Assembly (NCBI GenBank): GCA_035650355.1
Contig: DASRHT010000007.1
Coordinates: 1 to 64,000, forward strand
Reading direction: 5' to 3'
Source: DASRHT01 sp035650355
GTDB lineage: Bacteria > Chloroflexota > Ktedonobacteria > Ktedonobacterales > Ktedonobacteraceae
Length of the DNA: 64,000 nt
Position 1 is the stretch's first letter, and the number at the start of each line of letters is the position of its first letter. The notes under the pieces were generated by a model. The model did not search any database. It worked only from the letters and a program-made list of their open reading frames with translations, and was not told the origin of the DNA. This document shows, one piece after another, positions 26,901 through 34,827 of this stretch. A program made the translations under genes and the position numbers.

Positions 26901-27006
26901 CACCCGAACTGGTGGAAAGGTCATCGGGTACAGCATGGAAAGCCCGGTGGATAATGGCATGCCCATCCACCAGCACAAGTTTTTTTCGTTTTATCGTCTC
27001 TGTCAT
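23929..27006 (-). CDS. polA: DNA polymerase I
   Basis: A 1025-aa polymerase. Residues 1-300 form the 5'-3' exonuclease (flap endonuclease) domain. A 3'-5' exonuclease follows (about 430-620) with DxE in AVDTET, NAKYD and YAGAD all intact, so proofreading is likely. The polymerase domain has SGRLSSSNPNLQNIP, DYSQFELRILAH, KTVVFAVLYG and QVHDELVFE. Between the two exonucleases lies an unusual 130-residue linker, rich in Pro/Glu, that contains a 16-residue duplication (VLALFR). Typical PolA is about 900 residues. The ATG at 27006 is preferred since the polymerase homology begins KLVLVDGHAI directly after it. Confidence 0.96.
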   Translation of the reverse strand: MTETIKRKKLVLVDGHAIIHRAFHAVPDDLSTSSGEPVNATFGFTSMLMKALLEEKPDYIAVAFDRPTPTFRHVEYTPYKAHRPTLPDNMRPQFGRIREVVQAFGIQIYEKDGYEADDILGTLAVQAARQGVDTVIYTGDMDTLQLVNDHVRIKVAKRGISEVTEYDEAETMARYSLPPQRLPDLKGLVGDKSDNIPGVPGIGEKTASRLINEYGDLEGVLAHVDALKPKEQKLLREAADQARQSKYLATIVLDVPVQLNLASCQLTHVDTEKVLALFRQLEFRSQVERVLALFRRLGISNIPAEMLPATSEKSDQEIPVTADVEPEENLLYAPPLGVVPVMLPPTPPGEETTRIPTGPKAQTAAASSAESPVVVEEGPMQLSLFELVEPHAEVVHKLRLPGPSGSHVPLLIDEEGGQRTNTMIVSTEEALRVLVKSFYDVGEVAVDTETTSDDQRHAQLVGLSFSMAPGEAYYIPVGHTTTVDGQEPATQLPLADVLEKLKPALEDESIRKYMHNAKYDLVMLSRYGINVRGLAFDTMLGAYLAEPGRRGLGLKDQAFQRLGYVMTPITELIGSGSKMISMAQVPVRKAADYAGADADMTLRLVEPISREIELHHLVNLYRDIEQPLIPVLMQMELYGVALDADFLREFGDALDKQLQTLEQAIYDSVGHRFNINSNKQLGDILFTELKLPTGKKTKTGFSVSADVIEGLQGKHPIIDHLLAYRQLSKLKSTYVDGLLTLMDPQTGRVYTSFNQTVASSGRLSSSNPNLQNIPVRTELGRQIRRAFIADPSYVLLTADYSQFELRILAHVTHEPRLVEAFNKNEDIHTITASTLFNVPVDQVTKDQRRLAKTVVFAVLYGQSAFGLSQVTGMSNSEAASFIESYHQTFPTIKEYVDQTLKQAHNQGYVNTLYGRKRFFPDMRALSYNERQALDREAINMPIQGSNADLIKIAMIRLHHALKTNRMKTRMILQVHDELVFEVPVEELERARRLITAIMEGVATLDVPIKVEMKVGKNWYEAEPMV

Positions 27007-27695
27007 ATGTTCACCCCATCTCTCTATTCTCGATCCCACGCTAGAATCCGGTAATCCTCATATCAAGCCCTTCCCATTGGATATTATAGATCGTATGGAA
27101 TTCCAACAAATATCCACAAGGGAATGAAGAATGGGCGATGAGTTGCAATTATCTTTTCGGATTTCTGTAACTCTATTACCCTGTTTGTCAACTTTTGAGG
27201 AGCGTCAAGCGTAATTACTACAAAGTTAAAATAATCTTTTTTGGTGACACGTACAAATATAGCAGCATCCTTTCTAAATTTCGAGGATAAGCAATTGGAA
27301 CATGACTATCGCATCCCAGTTATTCTGGCCTACCATAACACTTTGCATCGGATTAAATAGCCACTTACACCCGTAGAGGCCATTGCGAACGATATGAAGG
27401 GCTCGATAACCTCTTGCAAGTACTAGTTAATACCATTTGTTCCTGTTATATTTTACTGTGTTTGCGTTGAGATGTATAGTATAGTTAACTGGCAAGCAGT
27501 GATATATTGTTTTTACGTTGAGACCTGAGTTTCGCAATGGAGCGCAGGACCCAACTAGAACAATATTTGAGGACTATGCCTTTGGGCAACCTTGCGTAGG
27601 ACTCTTACACTTACAGTCAGTGTAACTCGTCTTCAGAATGTGCTGAGGGTGATACATGATGGTTGTTGTTATTCTACAGGCAAAGGGGGAGACAC
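27007..27695. other. 689-bp intergenic stretch between polA and HTH gene
   Basis: AT-rich spacer with no gene seen. Noted: two copies of TTNCGTTGAGA near 27457 and 27507, about 50 bp apart, and the palindrome TTACACTTACAGTCAGTGTAA at 27604-27624. Either could be an operator for the following HTH gene. Confidence 0.5.
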
Positions 27696-27959
27696 ATGTC
27701 CCGAAAGAGTAACGTCATTTCAGAAAAGCACTTCAATGGTGTAGGAGATGGTATCATGGCAGAAGAGAGAAGAGAAGAGCTATTGACCGTTCGTGAAGTC
27801 GCACGCCGCTTGCGCGTCGATGACACAACTGTCCGTCGTTGGATCAAAAGCGGTGCGTTAGAGGCGATCACGCTGCCTCACCGTGGCAAGCGCCAGGCGT
27901 ACCGCATTAAGAAATCAACGCTGGACAACCTGCTCAACAGCTCTGTCCCGTTGGCATAG
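27696..27959 (+). CDS. Excisionase-type helix-turn-helix DNA-binding protein
   Basis: An 87-aa protein with a BldC/excisionase-like winged helix (LLTVREVARRLRVDDTTVRRWIKSGALEAITLP, then KRQAYRIKKSTLDNLL). These small proteins bind DNA as regulators or as recombination directionality factors; no integrase is near, so regulation is more likely. The ATG at 27696 follows AAAGGGGGAG at a good distance; a later ATG at 27756 is possible. It is alone in its transcription unit. Confidence 0.85.
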   Translation: MSRKSNVISEKHFNGVGDGIMAEERREELLTVREVARRLRVDDTTVRRWIKSGALEAITLPHRGKRQAYRIKKSTLDNLLNSSVPLA

Positions 27960-28351
27960 CAACCAAACAAATTGCCCCTCTCTAAACCAGGATTTCGACG
28001 ACCAGAAGTGTGGAATATATGGGGTAAGCGCCCACAAGCGGGTAGCCGGGGATACCTTCAGGAGACCTCCGGCCCCGTTCTGGCTGACTAGCCAGGGAGC
28101 GGTGTGCGCTGCTAAGTAGCGGGGCAGTAGGTGGCTCAACTGTAGCATCGGTATGTATACACATTTGCATGTATGTACATATCGATGCTATATACTTTTT
28201 TCAGGGACGGAAGCGCTGTTCTCCACCGTGATCTCTTATATTCATCGGCATCAACATAGCGCGGGAGTACACTGATAGTGGGTAGTAGCAGAGGGAGATT
28301 GCTACCTGCATAACAGTAATACACAGGCTCGACAAAGAGAAGGGACAGACT
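27960..28351. other. Structured GC-rich intergenic stretch
   Basis: 392 bp without a supported gene. Positions 28020-28140 are much richer in GC than the flanks and contain the hairpin CTGGCTGACTAGCCAG and pairing GCCCCG/CGGGGC around it. The segment CAGGAGACCT near 28060 matches the core of the B12 box, but the rest of a cobalamin riboswitch is missing. A distinct ncRNA or leader is possible. Confidence 0.4.
28020..28140 (+). ncRNA. Candidate structured RNA, class not identified
   Basis: GC-rich 120-bp island in AT-rich flanks downstream of the HTH gene and upstream of the epimerase gene. It has nested stems: GGCCCCG with CGGGGC, enclosing CTGGCT/AGCCAG (loop GACT). I could not match it to a known class. 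Strand is uncertain. Confidence 0.35.
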
Positions 28352-29371
28352 ATGCCCATGAAAATAGCTATCACAGGGGGAGCAGGTTTCATTGGAACAC
28401 ATCTCGCCAAAGCCTATCTGGAAGCCGGTCATGATGTGCTCATCATCGATAGTCTTGTACATGGATCGCGCCATGCCCTGGATTCACGCGCTCGCTTCTA
28501 TCAAGTCGATATCCGCGAAAGTAACATTCATACGATTTTGCAGCAGGAGCGTCCTGATATTGTCAGTCATCATGCCGCGCAACGGCCCCATATGCTCATT
28601 GGGGAGCAATCGCTACTTGATGCGGATGTCCATGTGCGTGGATTACTTAATATCCTGGATGCGTGTGTCAATGCCTCTATACCTAAATTTATTTATATTT
28701 CTGGTGGAAACAATTTATACAGACCAATGGACGCCGAATATCGGCTGGTGACAGAAAATGCCCCGTTCTATCCGCGATCTCCTCATGCCATCAGTAAGGT
28801 TGCCGGGGAATGGTATGTACGCTACTATACAGAGCACTATGGCCTGAAACACACCATTTTCCGCTACGCTAACGTGTATGGCGAGACGCCGGAAATTTAC
28901 GCCATGTACCCTCATCATGACCTCAGCTATTACATCTGCATGCTGGCAGAAAACCGTCAGCCCATCATTCGCGGCTCCGGCAATGAGATGCAGGACCATA
29001 TTTTTATCGATGATGTTGTACGGGCCAACCTCTGCGCACTCCAACGCGGGGAGAATCAGACGCTGCATATCAGTTCCGGCTCTAGCTATACGCTCAACCA
29101 GTTGTTTCAGGCAGTAGCTCAGCAGTTGCGCAGCAACTTGCAGCCTATCTATCTACACCGTACCTGCCTTGCAATAGAGCCAACAGGGGTAGTGCTGGAC
29201 AATACGCGCGCGCTGCATGCTCTGGGATGGCAGCCGGAGATCGCACTGCGAGAAGGCGTTGCACTCGCCGTTGCGCGCTTAACAAAGCGTGAAGAACCGG
29301 GAAACGCTGCTAGACTGCTTATGACAGCGAGGAACGCGGAAGCGGGCGAAGCGGCGCTTATGCGGGCATAA
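28352..29371 (+). CDS. NAD-dependent epimerase/dehydratase family protein with altered active site
   Basis: A 339-aa extended-SDR protein. The N-terminal GGAGFIG nucleotide loop and an acidic residue after the second strand suggest it still binds NAD. In the family's active-site motif Tyr-x3-Lys, the expected SPYxISK reads SPHAISK, so the catalytic Tyr is replaced by His; the upstream Ser motif is SGGNNLY rather than SS-x3-YG. The context of the motif is otherwise well kept. This implies loss or change of epimerase activity (UDP-glucose 4-epimerase-like, or dTDP-glucose dehydratase-like). It converges on a sugar nucleotidyltransferase, and both may serve cell-surface sugar synthesis. Confidence 0.8.
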   Translation: MPMKIAITGGAGFIGTHLAKAYLEAGHDVLIIDSLVHGSRHALDSRARFYQVDIRESNIHTILQQERPDIVSHHAAQRPHMLIGEQSLLDADVHVRGLLNILDACVNASIPKFIYISGGNNLYRPMDAEYRLVTENAPFYPRSPHAISKVAGEWYVRYYTEHYGLKHTIFRYANVYGETPEIYAMYPHHDLSYYICMLAENRQPIIRGSGNEMQDHIFIDDVVRANLCALQRGENQTLHISSGSSYTLNQLFQAVAQQLRSNLQPIYLHRTCLAIEPTGVVLDNTRALHALGWQPEIALREGVALAVARLTKREEPGNAARLLMTARNAEAGEAALMRA

Positions 29372-29413
29372 GCAGTCTAGCAATGATGCAGGCAATCCGC
29401 CTGGCTTCCTGCA

Positions 29414-31915
29414 TCATTGCTGCAATCCACTCACAACACGAGCATATTTTTCCGCCAGGGCCTGCGCCTGCTCGTTCGAAATGGATTCGGCAACGACATG
29501 GAACAGCGGGCTATCGGCGTCAGGTAACACCAGGACCCATTCTTTTCCCAGATCGATTTTAATGCCATCAATTGGTTTGGAACGCCGTTCCCGATATTGC
29601 TCGCTCAGGATACGCATCACCTTCCCCTTATGTTCCCAGGGGCAGGTCACGCGGGTGCTACTCATGTAGTAGGTCGGCAGATCATCTACTACCTCTGAGA
29701 GCCGCATGTTGAAGGTCGCCAGCAATTCCAGCAGCTTCGCGACAGCCAGCACACCATCGAAGGCAGGTTGTAGTTCAGGAAAGACAAAACCGCCTCGTCC
29801 ATCGCCCACCAGCACGACCCCATCCCGCCCGGCAGAGGTCATCAGCGCGTGGGGCAAGACTTTGGTATGCTGGATGTAGCCATCGTAGCGTTTGGCAATA
29901 TGCTGCAAGGCGCTGGGGGCCGTTACCGGAGCCGCCACGGTGCCATTGCGGTGCTGGCGCAAGAAGAGGCTTGTCATCACTGCCAGCATTTTCATCCCAT
30001 CGAGAACGCGTCCCCGGTCGTCCACCACCGCGATCCGCTCTCCGCTGGGATCGATGCGAATGCCCATATCCGTATTTAAAGCCGAGCTGATGGTCGCGAG
30101 CCGCTGCATATCCTTGTTGAGTTCATCCATAGTACGAGCGGTTGAGGCGTCTTCCACGCTGGTATTGAGCGCAATCACCTCGCAGCCCAGCCGATTAAAA
30201 ATGCTGGGGAGCATCTGGGTGGTGCTGCCGTGAGCATAGTCAACCACGAGCTGAAATTTGCGCTTGCGCACTATGTCGTGATCGACCACGCTATTGAAGC
30301 CATCAAGGTAGCGTCCGGTGACATCAGCATTGCTCAACACGTCGATAGCGCCGATCTCATCCAGATAGACGCGGCGAAAATCTTCACGAAAGAAAAGATT
30401 TTCGATCTTGCGCTCGGTCGCTTTATTGATGTCCATGCCATACTGATCGAAAATTTTAATATCAATCACGCGCTGATCGTAAGGGGAGACACGTACGTGG
30501 ACACCTCCGGCGGCCTCTGTATTACGGATAAAGTAGCGGGCGACCGGCATTGGCACCTGGTTAATGTCATGGACGTTAATGCCTGCCGAAGGCAGGCCAG
30601 CATTTACTCCACGTTTAATCATACGCGACGTGCGATGCGAGTCCCGATTGAGGCAGACGATGGAGCCTTTGGACAGAATCGCACCATAAGCAGCTCCTAC
30701 CTTCGCGGCAAATTCGGGGGTCAGGTCCACGTTGACCAGGCCAGTAATGCCATAGCGGCTGAAGAGGCCGCGCCGCCCCTGCGAGCCCCAGATGATGCTG
30801 GTATTGATGACTGCCCCGGCCTCTATCTCTTTATCGGGCCAGATCTTTACATTGGGCTGCACAATCGCCCCATCCTGGACAATCGAGTTATCGCCAACGA
30901 CCGATCCTTCAAACATAACGGCCTTGCTCTTAATAGTGGTTGACGAGCCGACGATGGCGCCGCGCAACTCCGAACGCTCACCGATGTAAGAATTGTTCCA
31001 GACGATGCTGCGATCAACTTGCGCCCGCTCATCAATGATGGCATATGCGCCAGTGACGCTGGGTCCATGCACAATGGCCCCGGAGCGCACTTTACAATCA
31101 TGCCCTAGATAGATAGGGCCGTAGAGCTGAGCGTCGCTGGCAATCTCAGCTCCTTCCTCACACCAGATATTGCCGCCAATGTTTTTCGCGGGAATCTCGA
31201 TATCCACCAGCCCCTGCAAGGCATCCGCGTTGGCGCGCATATACTCGCTCAGGTTGCCGACGTCGCACCAGTACCCCTTTTGAGCCACATAGCCATAGAT
31301 GGGATCGCCCTTTTTCAGCATCATGGGAAACAGTTCCTGGCTAAAATCGAACTGCCTGTTCTTCTCGAAGTAGGAGAATATCTGAGGATCGAGCACATAA
31401 ATACCGGTATTGATGGTATCACTGAAAACCTCTCCCCAGCTCGGTTTTTCCAGAAACTGGGTAATATGCCCATCCTCATTCGTGATAATCACCCCATATT
31501 CCAGGGGATTATAGACATGCGCCAGGAGTAACGTCGCCAGCGACTTCTTCGCGTTATGGTAACGGAGAAGATCAGCCAGGTTGTAGTCAGTCAGAGCGTC
31601 GCCACTAATGACAAGAAATGGCTCGGTGAGCTGCTCCTCGGCATTTTTTACGCTTCCTGCTGTCCCCAGCGGCACATCTTCTCGCGAATAGGTTATATGC
31701 ATCCCAAACTGGGAACCATTGCCAAAGTAGTCCTCAATACTGCTGGCCAGGTATTGGACCGTCACAATGATGTCAGTAATACCATGACGCTTCAACAGGT
31801 TAAGAATATGTTCCATCACCGGTTTCCCCACAATGGGAACCATAGGCTTTGGTCGTCGGATCGTTAATGGTCGCAGCCTCGATCCTTCCCCGCCGGCCAT
31901 TACAACCGCTTTCAT
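29414..31915 (-). CDS. Mannose-1-phosphate guanylyltransferase/phosphomannomutase fusion
   Basis: An 833-aa bifunctional protein. Residues 1-230 form a nucleotidyltransferase (GGEGSRLRPLTIRRPKPM; GTAGSVKNAEE). Residues about 245-370 are left-handed beta-helix hexapeptide repeats (IGERSELRGAIVGSSTTIKS). Residues about 380-833 are a phosphohexomutase domain with the serine loop NRDSHRTSRMIKRG, metal site DPSGERIA and sugar loop GGFVF. The likely pathway is mannose-6-phosphate to mannose-1-phosphate to GDP-mannose for polysaccharide or glycolipid; UDP/glucose specificity cannot be ruled out. GGGGAGG lies before the ATG. It is unlinked to other sugar genes apart from the convergent epimerase-like gene. 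Confidence 0.85.
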   Translation of the reverse strand: MKAVVMAGGEGSRLRPLTIRRPKPMVPIVGKPVMEHILNLLKRHGITDIIVTVQYLASSIEDYFGNGSQFGMHITYSREDVPLGTAGSVKNAEEQLTEPFLVISGDALTDYNLADLLRYHNAKKSLATLLLAHVYNPLEYGVIITNEDGHITQFLEKPSWGEVFSDTINTGIYVLDPQIFSYFEKNRQFDFSQELFPMMLKKGDPIYGYVAQKGYWCDVGNLSEYMRANADALQGLVDIEIPAKNIGGNIWCEEGAEIASDAQLYGPIYLGHDCKVRSGAIVHGPSVTGAYAIIDERAQVDRSIVWNNSYIGERSELRGAIVGSSTTIKSKAVMFEGSVVGDNSIVQDGAIVQPNVKIWPDKEIEAGAVINTSIIWGSQGRRGLFSRYGITGLVNVDLTPEFAAKVGAAYGAILSKGSIVCLNRDSHRTSRMIKRGVNAGLPSAGINVHDINQVPMPVARYFIRNTEAAGGVHVRVSPYDQRVIDIKIFDQYGMDINKATERKIENLFFREDFRRVYLDEIGAIDVLSNADVTGRYLDGFNSVVDHDIVRKRKFQLVVDYAHGSTTQMLPSIFNRLGCEVIALNTSVEDASTARTMDELNKDMQRLATISSALNTDMGIRIDPSGERIAVVDDRGRVLDGMKMLAVMTSLFLRQHRNGTVAAPVTAPSALQHIAKRYDGYIQHTKVLPHALMTSAGRDGVVLVGDGRGGFVFPELQPAFDGVLAVAKLLELLATFNMRLSEVVDDLPTYYMSSTRVTCPWEHKGKVMRILSEQYRERRSKPIDGIKIDLGKEWVLVLPDADSPLFHVVAESISNEQAQALAEKYARVVSGLQQ

Positions 31916-32090
31916 AGAGGCCTCCCCTTACTAGTTAAGAGCAACGCGTGTCACCCGGTGTTTCGCCACTAAGGATAAAATAGAAAGACGGCGTAGCAAT
32001 GCCACGCCGTCCCATCTGCTCCACTACAACCATTGTACAACATCACCAAAATGCGGTGCAAACTCTGTATTCATGGACGTTCCACTTCTC
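31916..32090. other. Short spacer with hairpin
   Basis: Arms GACGGCGT (31987-31994) and ACGCCGTC (32004-32011) form a stem with a 9-base loop, near the end of the convergent small gene. No T-tract follows. Confidence 0.45.
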
Positions 32091-32270
32091 CTACCACTCA
32101 CTCAAGCGTCCATGCTCCACCAGCCAGCGTACAAAATGATGATAATATGTTATTTCAGTAGCCTGCCGCTCCTCATACTCTTCTTGCAGTCTGATGAGCC
32201 GCTGCGACTCTTCTACGGTAAAGCCCTCATCCAGGAGGGCGTCGATTAGCAGATCTCGGTATTGCTGCAT
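32091..32270 (-). CDS. Small 59-aa acidic protein of unknown function
   Basis: A 59-residue protein, MQQYRDLLID at the start, mostly helical, with an acidic coiled-coil-like middle (EESQRLIRLQEEYEER) and a Trp-containing end. A strong ribosome site, AAGGAGGAC, lies six bases before the ATG, which argues that it is expressed; the longer open frame from 32381 has none. I do not recognise a family. It could be a small regulatory partner. Confidence 0.6.
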   Translation of the reverse strand: MQQYRDLLIDALLDEGFTVEESQRLIRLQEEYEERQATEITYYHHFVRWLVEHGRLSEW

Positions 32271-32932
32271 GGAAAGTCCTCCTTGTTTTTCTTGCTTACA
32301 CATAGCTCTCGACAAATACGCGCACTGTAGAGGCACGTTCTCTCTTTGCCGTACTCCTACCATCATCCCACTACCCTGCACCCCTTATGCTATATATTAC
32401 GCATATTCCCGCCGGTGTGCGTCTGGCTTACTAATAGTAACGTCTATTGACCTTCGTCTTCGAGGCTTACACAAATGGATAGCAATATAATGCGGAGTAC
32501 GGAAGCAGCCAGGCATGTCGATAGGAATGCCCTGTGATTGCGCCGGTCGACGCGCTCGGACTCGCTCAATGCGGTCCCTGCGGGACAGGGGCAAGCCCGG
32601 CTGTAAGACTGGCAACCAGGAATCTACCAACTACCTTATTGAATGCTACTATACAATACATAGTATAACGCATAAAGCAGCTTTTTGGCTAGAGGAAGTT
32701 TGCCCAGAATACGAAATAGGCAACGGATCAGTTGGAAATTTGCGCCTTTCGGAGTATCAACAGATAAAAAACGCGCTATTCACATAAATCAATATTGACT
32801 CATCAAAAAGGCGTATTGACTCGTCCGTGGATGACGCCCACAACCGCGCCAGAAATGAGAATACGGAGGCTCGCATGACTACTAACTTTTTAGTATCAAC
32901 GTGCCAGAGTCATCTGCTCCAATATGCGTCCG
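32271..32932. other. 662-bp gene-poor stretch
   Basis: No gene was found. It contains a short GGGACAGGGGCAAGCCCGG repeat near 32580-32600 of the GGGCAAG family and a pair of direct repeats at 32793-32825. Confidence 0.5.
32793..32825. promoter_or_regulatory. Direct repeat pair, possible operator
   Basis: TATTGACTCATC (32793-32804) and TATTGACTCGTC (32814-32825) differ by one base. Their 21-bp spacing is two helix turns, as expected for a dimeric regulator. It lies beyond the end of the DUF433 gene. Confidence 0.35.
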
Positions 32933-33184
32933 TTAGCTTCCCCAGGATTCATTACGAATGTAATGTTTAATTTCTTCTTCGTTATCATAAAAATAGCTGA
33001 TAGCATCATAGACTTGCGCCAGAGAGAGACGCTGATGGGCCGCAATCTCCTCCGGGTCCTGGCCGCCCTGAAATGACAGGACGATATGGCGCACAGCGGT
33101 ACGCGTTCCGTCCACGATGGGTTCTCCGCCATAAATTGTCGAATCGCGAATAATGTAGGGATGAGCAGTCCGTTCAATAGCCAT
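32933..33184 (-). CDS. DUF433 domain protein (antitoxin-like)
   Basis: An 83-aa protein with the DUF433 pattern: IRDSTIYGGEPIVDGTRTAVRHIV, then a helix-turn-helix-like EEIAAHQRLSLAQVYDAISYFYDNEEEI. DUF433 proteins often pair with a DUF5615-type PIN-like toxin as the antitoxin. No such partner lies on either side here. AAGGAGACTC precedes the ATG. It is either an orphan or a stand-alone regulator. Confidence 0.78.
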   Translation of the reverse strand: MAIERTAHPYIIRDSTIYGGEPIVDGTRTAVRHIVLSFQGGQDPEEIAAHQRLSLAQVYDAISYFYDNEEEIKHYIRNESWGS

Positions 33185-33393
33185 ATGAGGAGTCTCCTTT
33201 TCATCTTCCGTTTAGAGCATGACGTCCTCTTAAATTATACGCCCCAACAGGCGAATTTAGTAGTTAAGATATCGACCGCTTCAGTCCGGTTTTCACACAA
33301 TCTTCACAAGCGATGCAATGGCCTCGCGGCTCTCTACAACAGACCTCAACCTATTTTCGAACGGCACCGAATATACGAGTTTTTAGAAAAAGC

Positions 33394-33423
33394 TTGACAA
33401 CTGTTAAAGGCTAATGGTACAAT
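33394..33423 (+). promoter_or_regulatory. Strong sigma-70-like promoter
   Basis: TTGACA (33394-33399) and TACAAT (33418-33423) with an 18-bp spacer, a nearly consensus match. Transcription should begin near 33430, just before the ribosome site of the 24-aa ORF. Confidence 0.75.
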
Positions 33424-33452
33424 ACCTTCCAATGAAAGGAGGTGGTGTGTAA

Positions 33453-33527
33453 ATGGATCAATTATGTAGCTGCGCAGGCAGCGTTGTAGATTCCCACACC
33501 TTCCAGACGAGGGAGGCAGGGCGTTAG
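33453..33527 (+). CDS. 24-aa mini-ORF in the short transcript
   Basis: ATG behind AAAGGAGG with 10 bases between. The peptide starts MDQLCSCAGS and holds two Cys in CSC. It ends 97 nt before the terminator hairpin. Translation is supported only by the ribosome site; it could be a leader peptide or a small protein. Confidence 0.45.
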   Translation: MDQLCSCAGSVVDSHTFQTREAGR

Positions 33528-33623
33528 CCAACCTCTCTTCTCCGTCGTCCCTGGCAGGATAACCGCGAGGGTCGAAACGATACACTGGTAGGTTATGTAA
33601 TCCAGCCTGCTTGTGCAGCGATT

Positions 33624-33670
33624 CCAGAGCGAAGGCGGAACTCCATTCTTGCCGTTGCTCTGGTTTTTTT
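33624..33670 (+). terminator. Rho-independent terminator
   Basis: CCAGAGC and GCTCTGG close an imperfect 40-nt stem (33624-33663), followed by seven T (33664-33670). Confidence 0.8.
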
Positions 33671-33886
33671 ATCGGCTAAAGCTCTTTTCGTGATATCTGG
33701 TCACTTATGATATACCCGGTAAATATAGTATACACCTCTATACTACTATCCAGAAATATTTTGAGCTGACCCATACAGCGCTTACCATAACCCTGGCGAG
33801 CACATTATCTATTTGCTGCTTCTATGCTCGTAGCTGAGCCAGAATCACTATAGGCAAATAAGCAGATAGAAGTAAAGTGGTGGCGT

Positions 33887-34765
33887 TTGAATACGTTTGA
33901 GACAGTCCATTCCAGGCGGCTTGATATAGAACAATTACAATCTCAACTGGATACACAATGTTTTGGCTTGGGAAAGCGCTTAGTGTATATACCTAAGCTA
34001 GATTCGACCAATACGCAGGCAATGCAATTGGCCCATCAGGGATCAGAGGAAGGGGTAGTCGTACTTACCGAGAGTCAGACGGCGGGCAAAGGTAGGCAAG
34101 GACGACGCTGGATAGATATTTACGGCCTGAACGCGCTGGTATCTATCATTCTCCGACCACTATTCCCACCTCACCTGCTGGTAATGATCGCTGCGCTTGC
34201 TGTGGTTGACGCAATCTCCGACATCTGTGGGCTTACGGCTACGATCAAATGGCCCAACGATGTCCTGATTGAAGATCGCAAGGTCGCTGGTATCCTGATT
34301 GAGACCAGCCATGATCACTTTGGTCATATGATTGCTGTTGTAGGTATAGGGGTTAACGTCAACGGACAGATCGAGCAGGTTGCCGAGTATGGAACAGGCA
34401 CTCTGCAAGCCGATCCGGCGCTGACGGCGAAAGCTATCACGCTCGAAACGGCCTGCGGCCATATGGTCAGCCGAGAAGCATTTATTGCTCGCTTGCTATT
34501 CCACCTTGAGACGCGCCATCTGGCCCTGCAACAGGAAATGCAAGATCCCGTAGCTGCGGCTTATGGAACCACTTCTCGACTGATACGAGAGCAGTGGCGT
34601 CGTCAATTATCAACGCTCGGTCGCCTCATTGAGGTGCATCAGGGCACCAAGCTTATCAGCGGCTTTGCTGATGATGTGAATGATACCGGAGAGCTGTTAC
34701 TCCGTAGTCATTCAGGGACACAGATCAACGTTACCTGGGGGGACATCGGATATCCCACAGAGTGA
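33887..34765 (+). CDS. birA: Biotin--[acetyl-CoA-carboxylase] ligase
   Basis: A 292-aa biotin protein ligase. The catalytic motif GKGRQGRRW is near residue 66. IKWPNDVLIEDRKVAGILIE and VVGIGVNVN are also typical. It activates biotin as biotinyl-AMP and attaches it to acetyl-CoA carboxylase. There is no N-terminal DNA-binding domain, so this is the enzyme-only type. The start is a TTG with only a weak AGTAAAG upstream; no better start in frame was found. greA follows directly, so the two probably form one operon. Confidence 0.92.
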   Translation: MNTFETVHSRRLDIEQLQSQLDTQCFGLGKRLVYIPKLDSTNTQAMQLAHQGSEEGVVVLTESQTAGKGRQGRRWIDIYGLNALVSIILRPLFPPHLLVMIAALAVVDAISDICGLTATIKWPNDVLIEDRKVAGILIETSHDHFGHMIAVVGIGVNVNGQIEQVAEYGTGTLQADPALTAKAITLETACGHMVSREAFIARLLFHLETRHLALQQEMQDPVAAAYGTTSRLIREQWRRQLSTLGRLIEVHQGTKLISGFADDVNDTGELLLRSHSGTQINVTWGDIGYPTE

Positions 34766-34827
34766 TTGATGGAAGAGTAACAATGGTGGAAGAGACGCTT
34801 CCACCGCCGAATGAGGGGAAACAGAAC

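Larger units (their letters stand above)
33425..33670 (+). ncRNA. Candidate short transcript, leader or sRNA
   Basis: About 245 nt from a consensus promoter to a strong terminator. The ribosome site (33438-33449, GGAGGTGGTGTG) can pair partly with CACACCTTCC (33495-33504), suggesting control of translation or folding. It contains a 24-aa ORF. No known RNA class fits. Its 3' end lies about 215 bp before birA, so it is not an obvious leader of that gene. Confidence 0.5.
33185..33886. other. 702-bp region holding a short transcription unit
   Basis: Contains an independent unit: promoter 33394-33423, 24-codon ORF, and terminator 33624-33670. Between 33671 and the birA start there is no obvious feature other than AT-rich sequence. 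Confidence 0.6.

Noticed and set aside
28055..28070. Cobalamin riboswitch
   Set aside because: Only the B12-box core CAGGAGACCT matches; the other conserved segments are missing and no cobalamin gene follows.
33553..33575. T-box leader
   Set aside because: ACCGCG occurs but the UGGN of the T-box and a specifier loop are not visible, and no aminoacyl or amino-acid gene follows directly.
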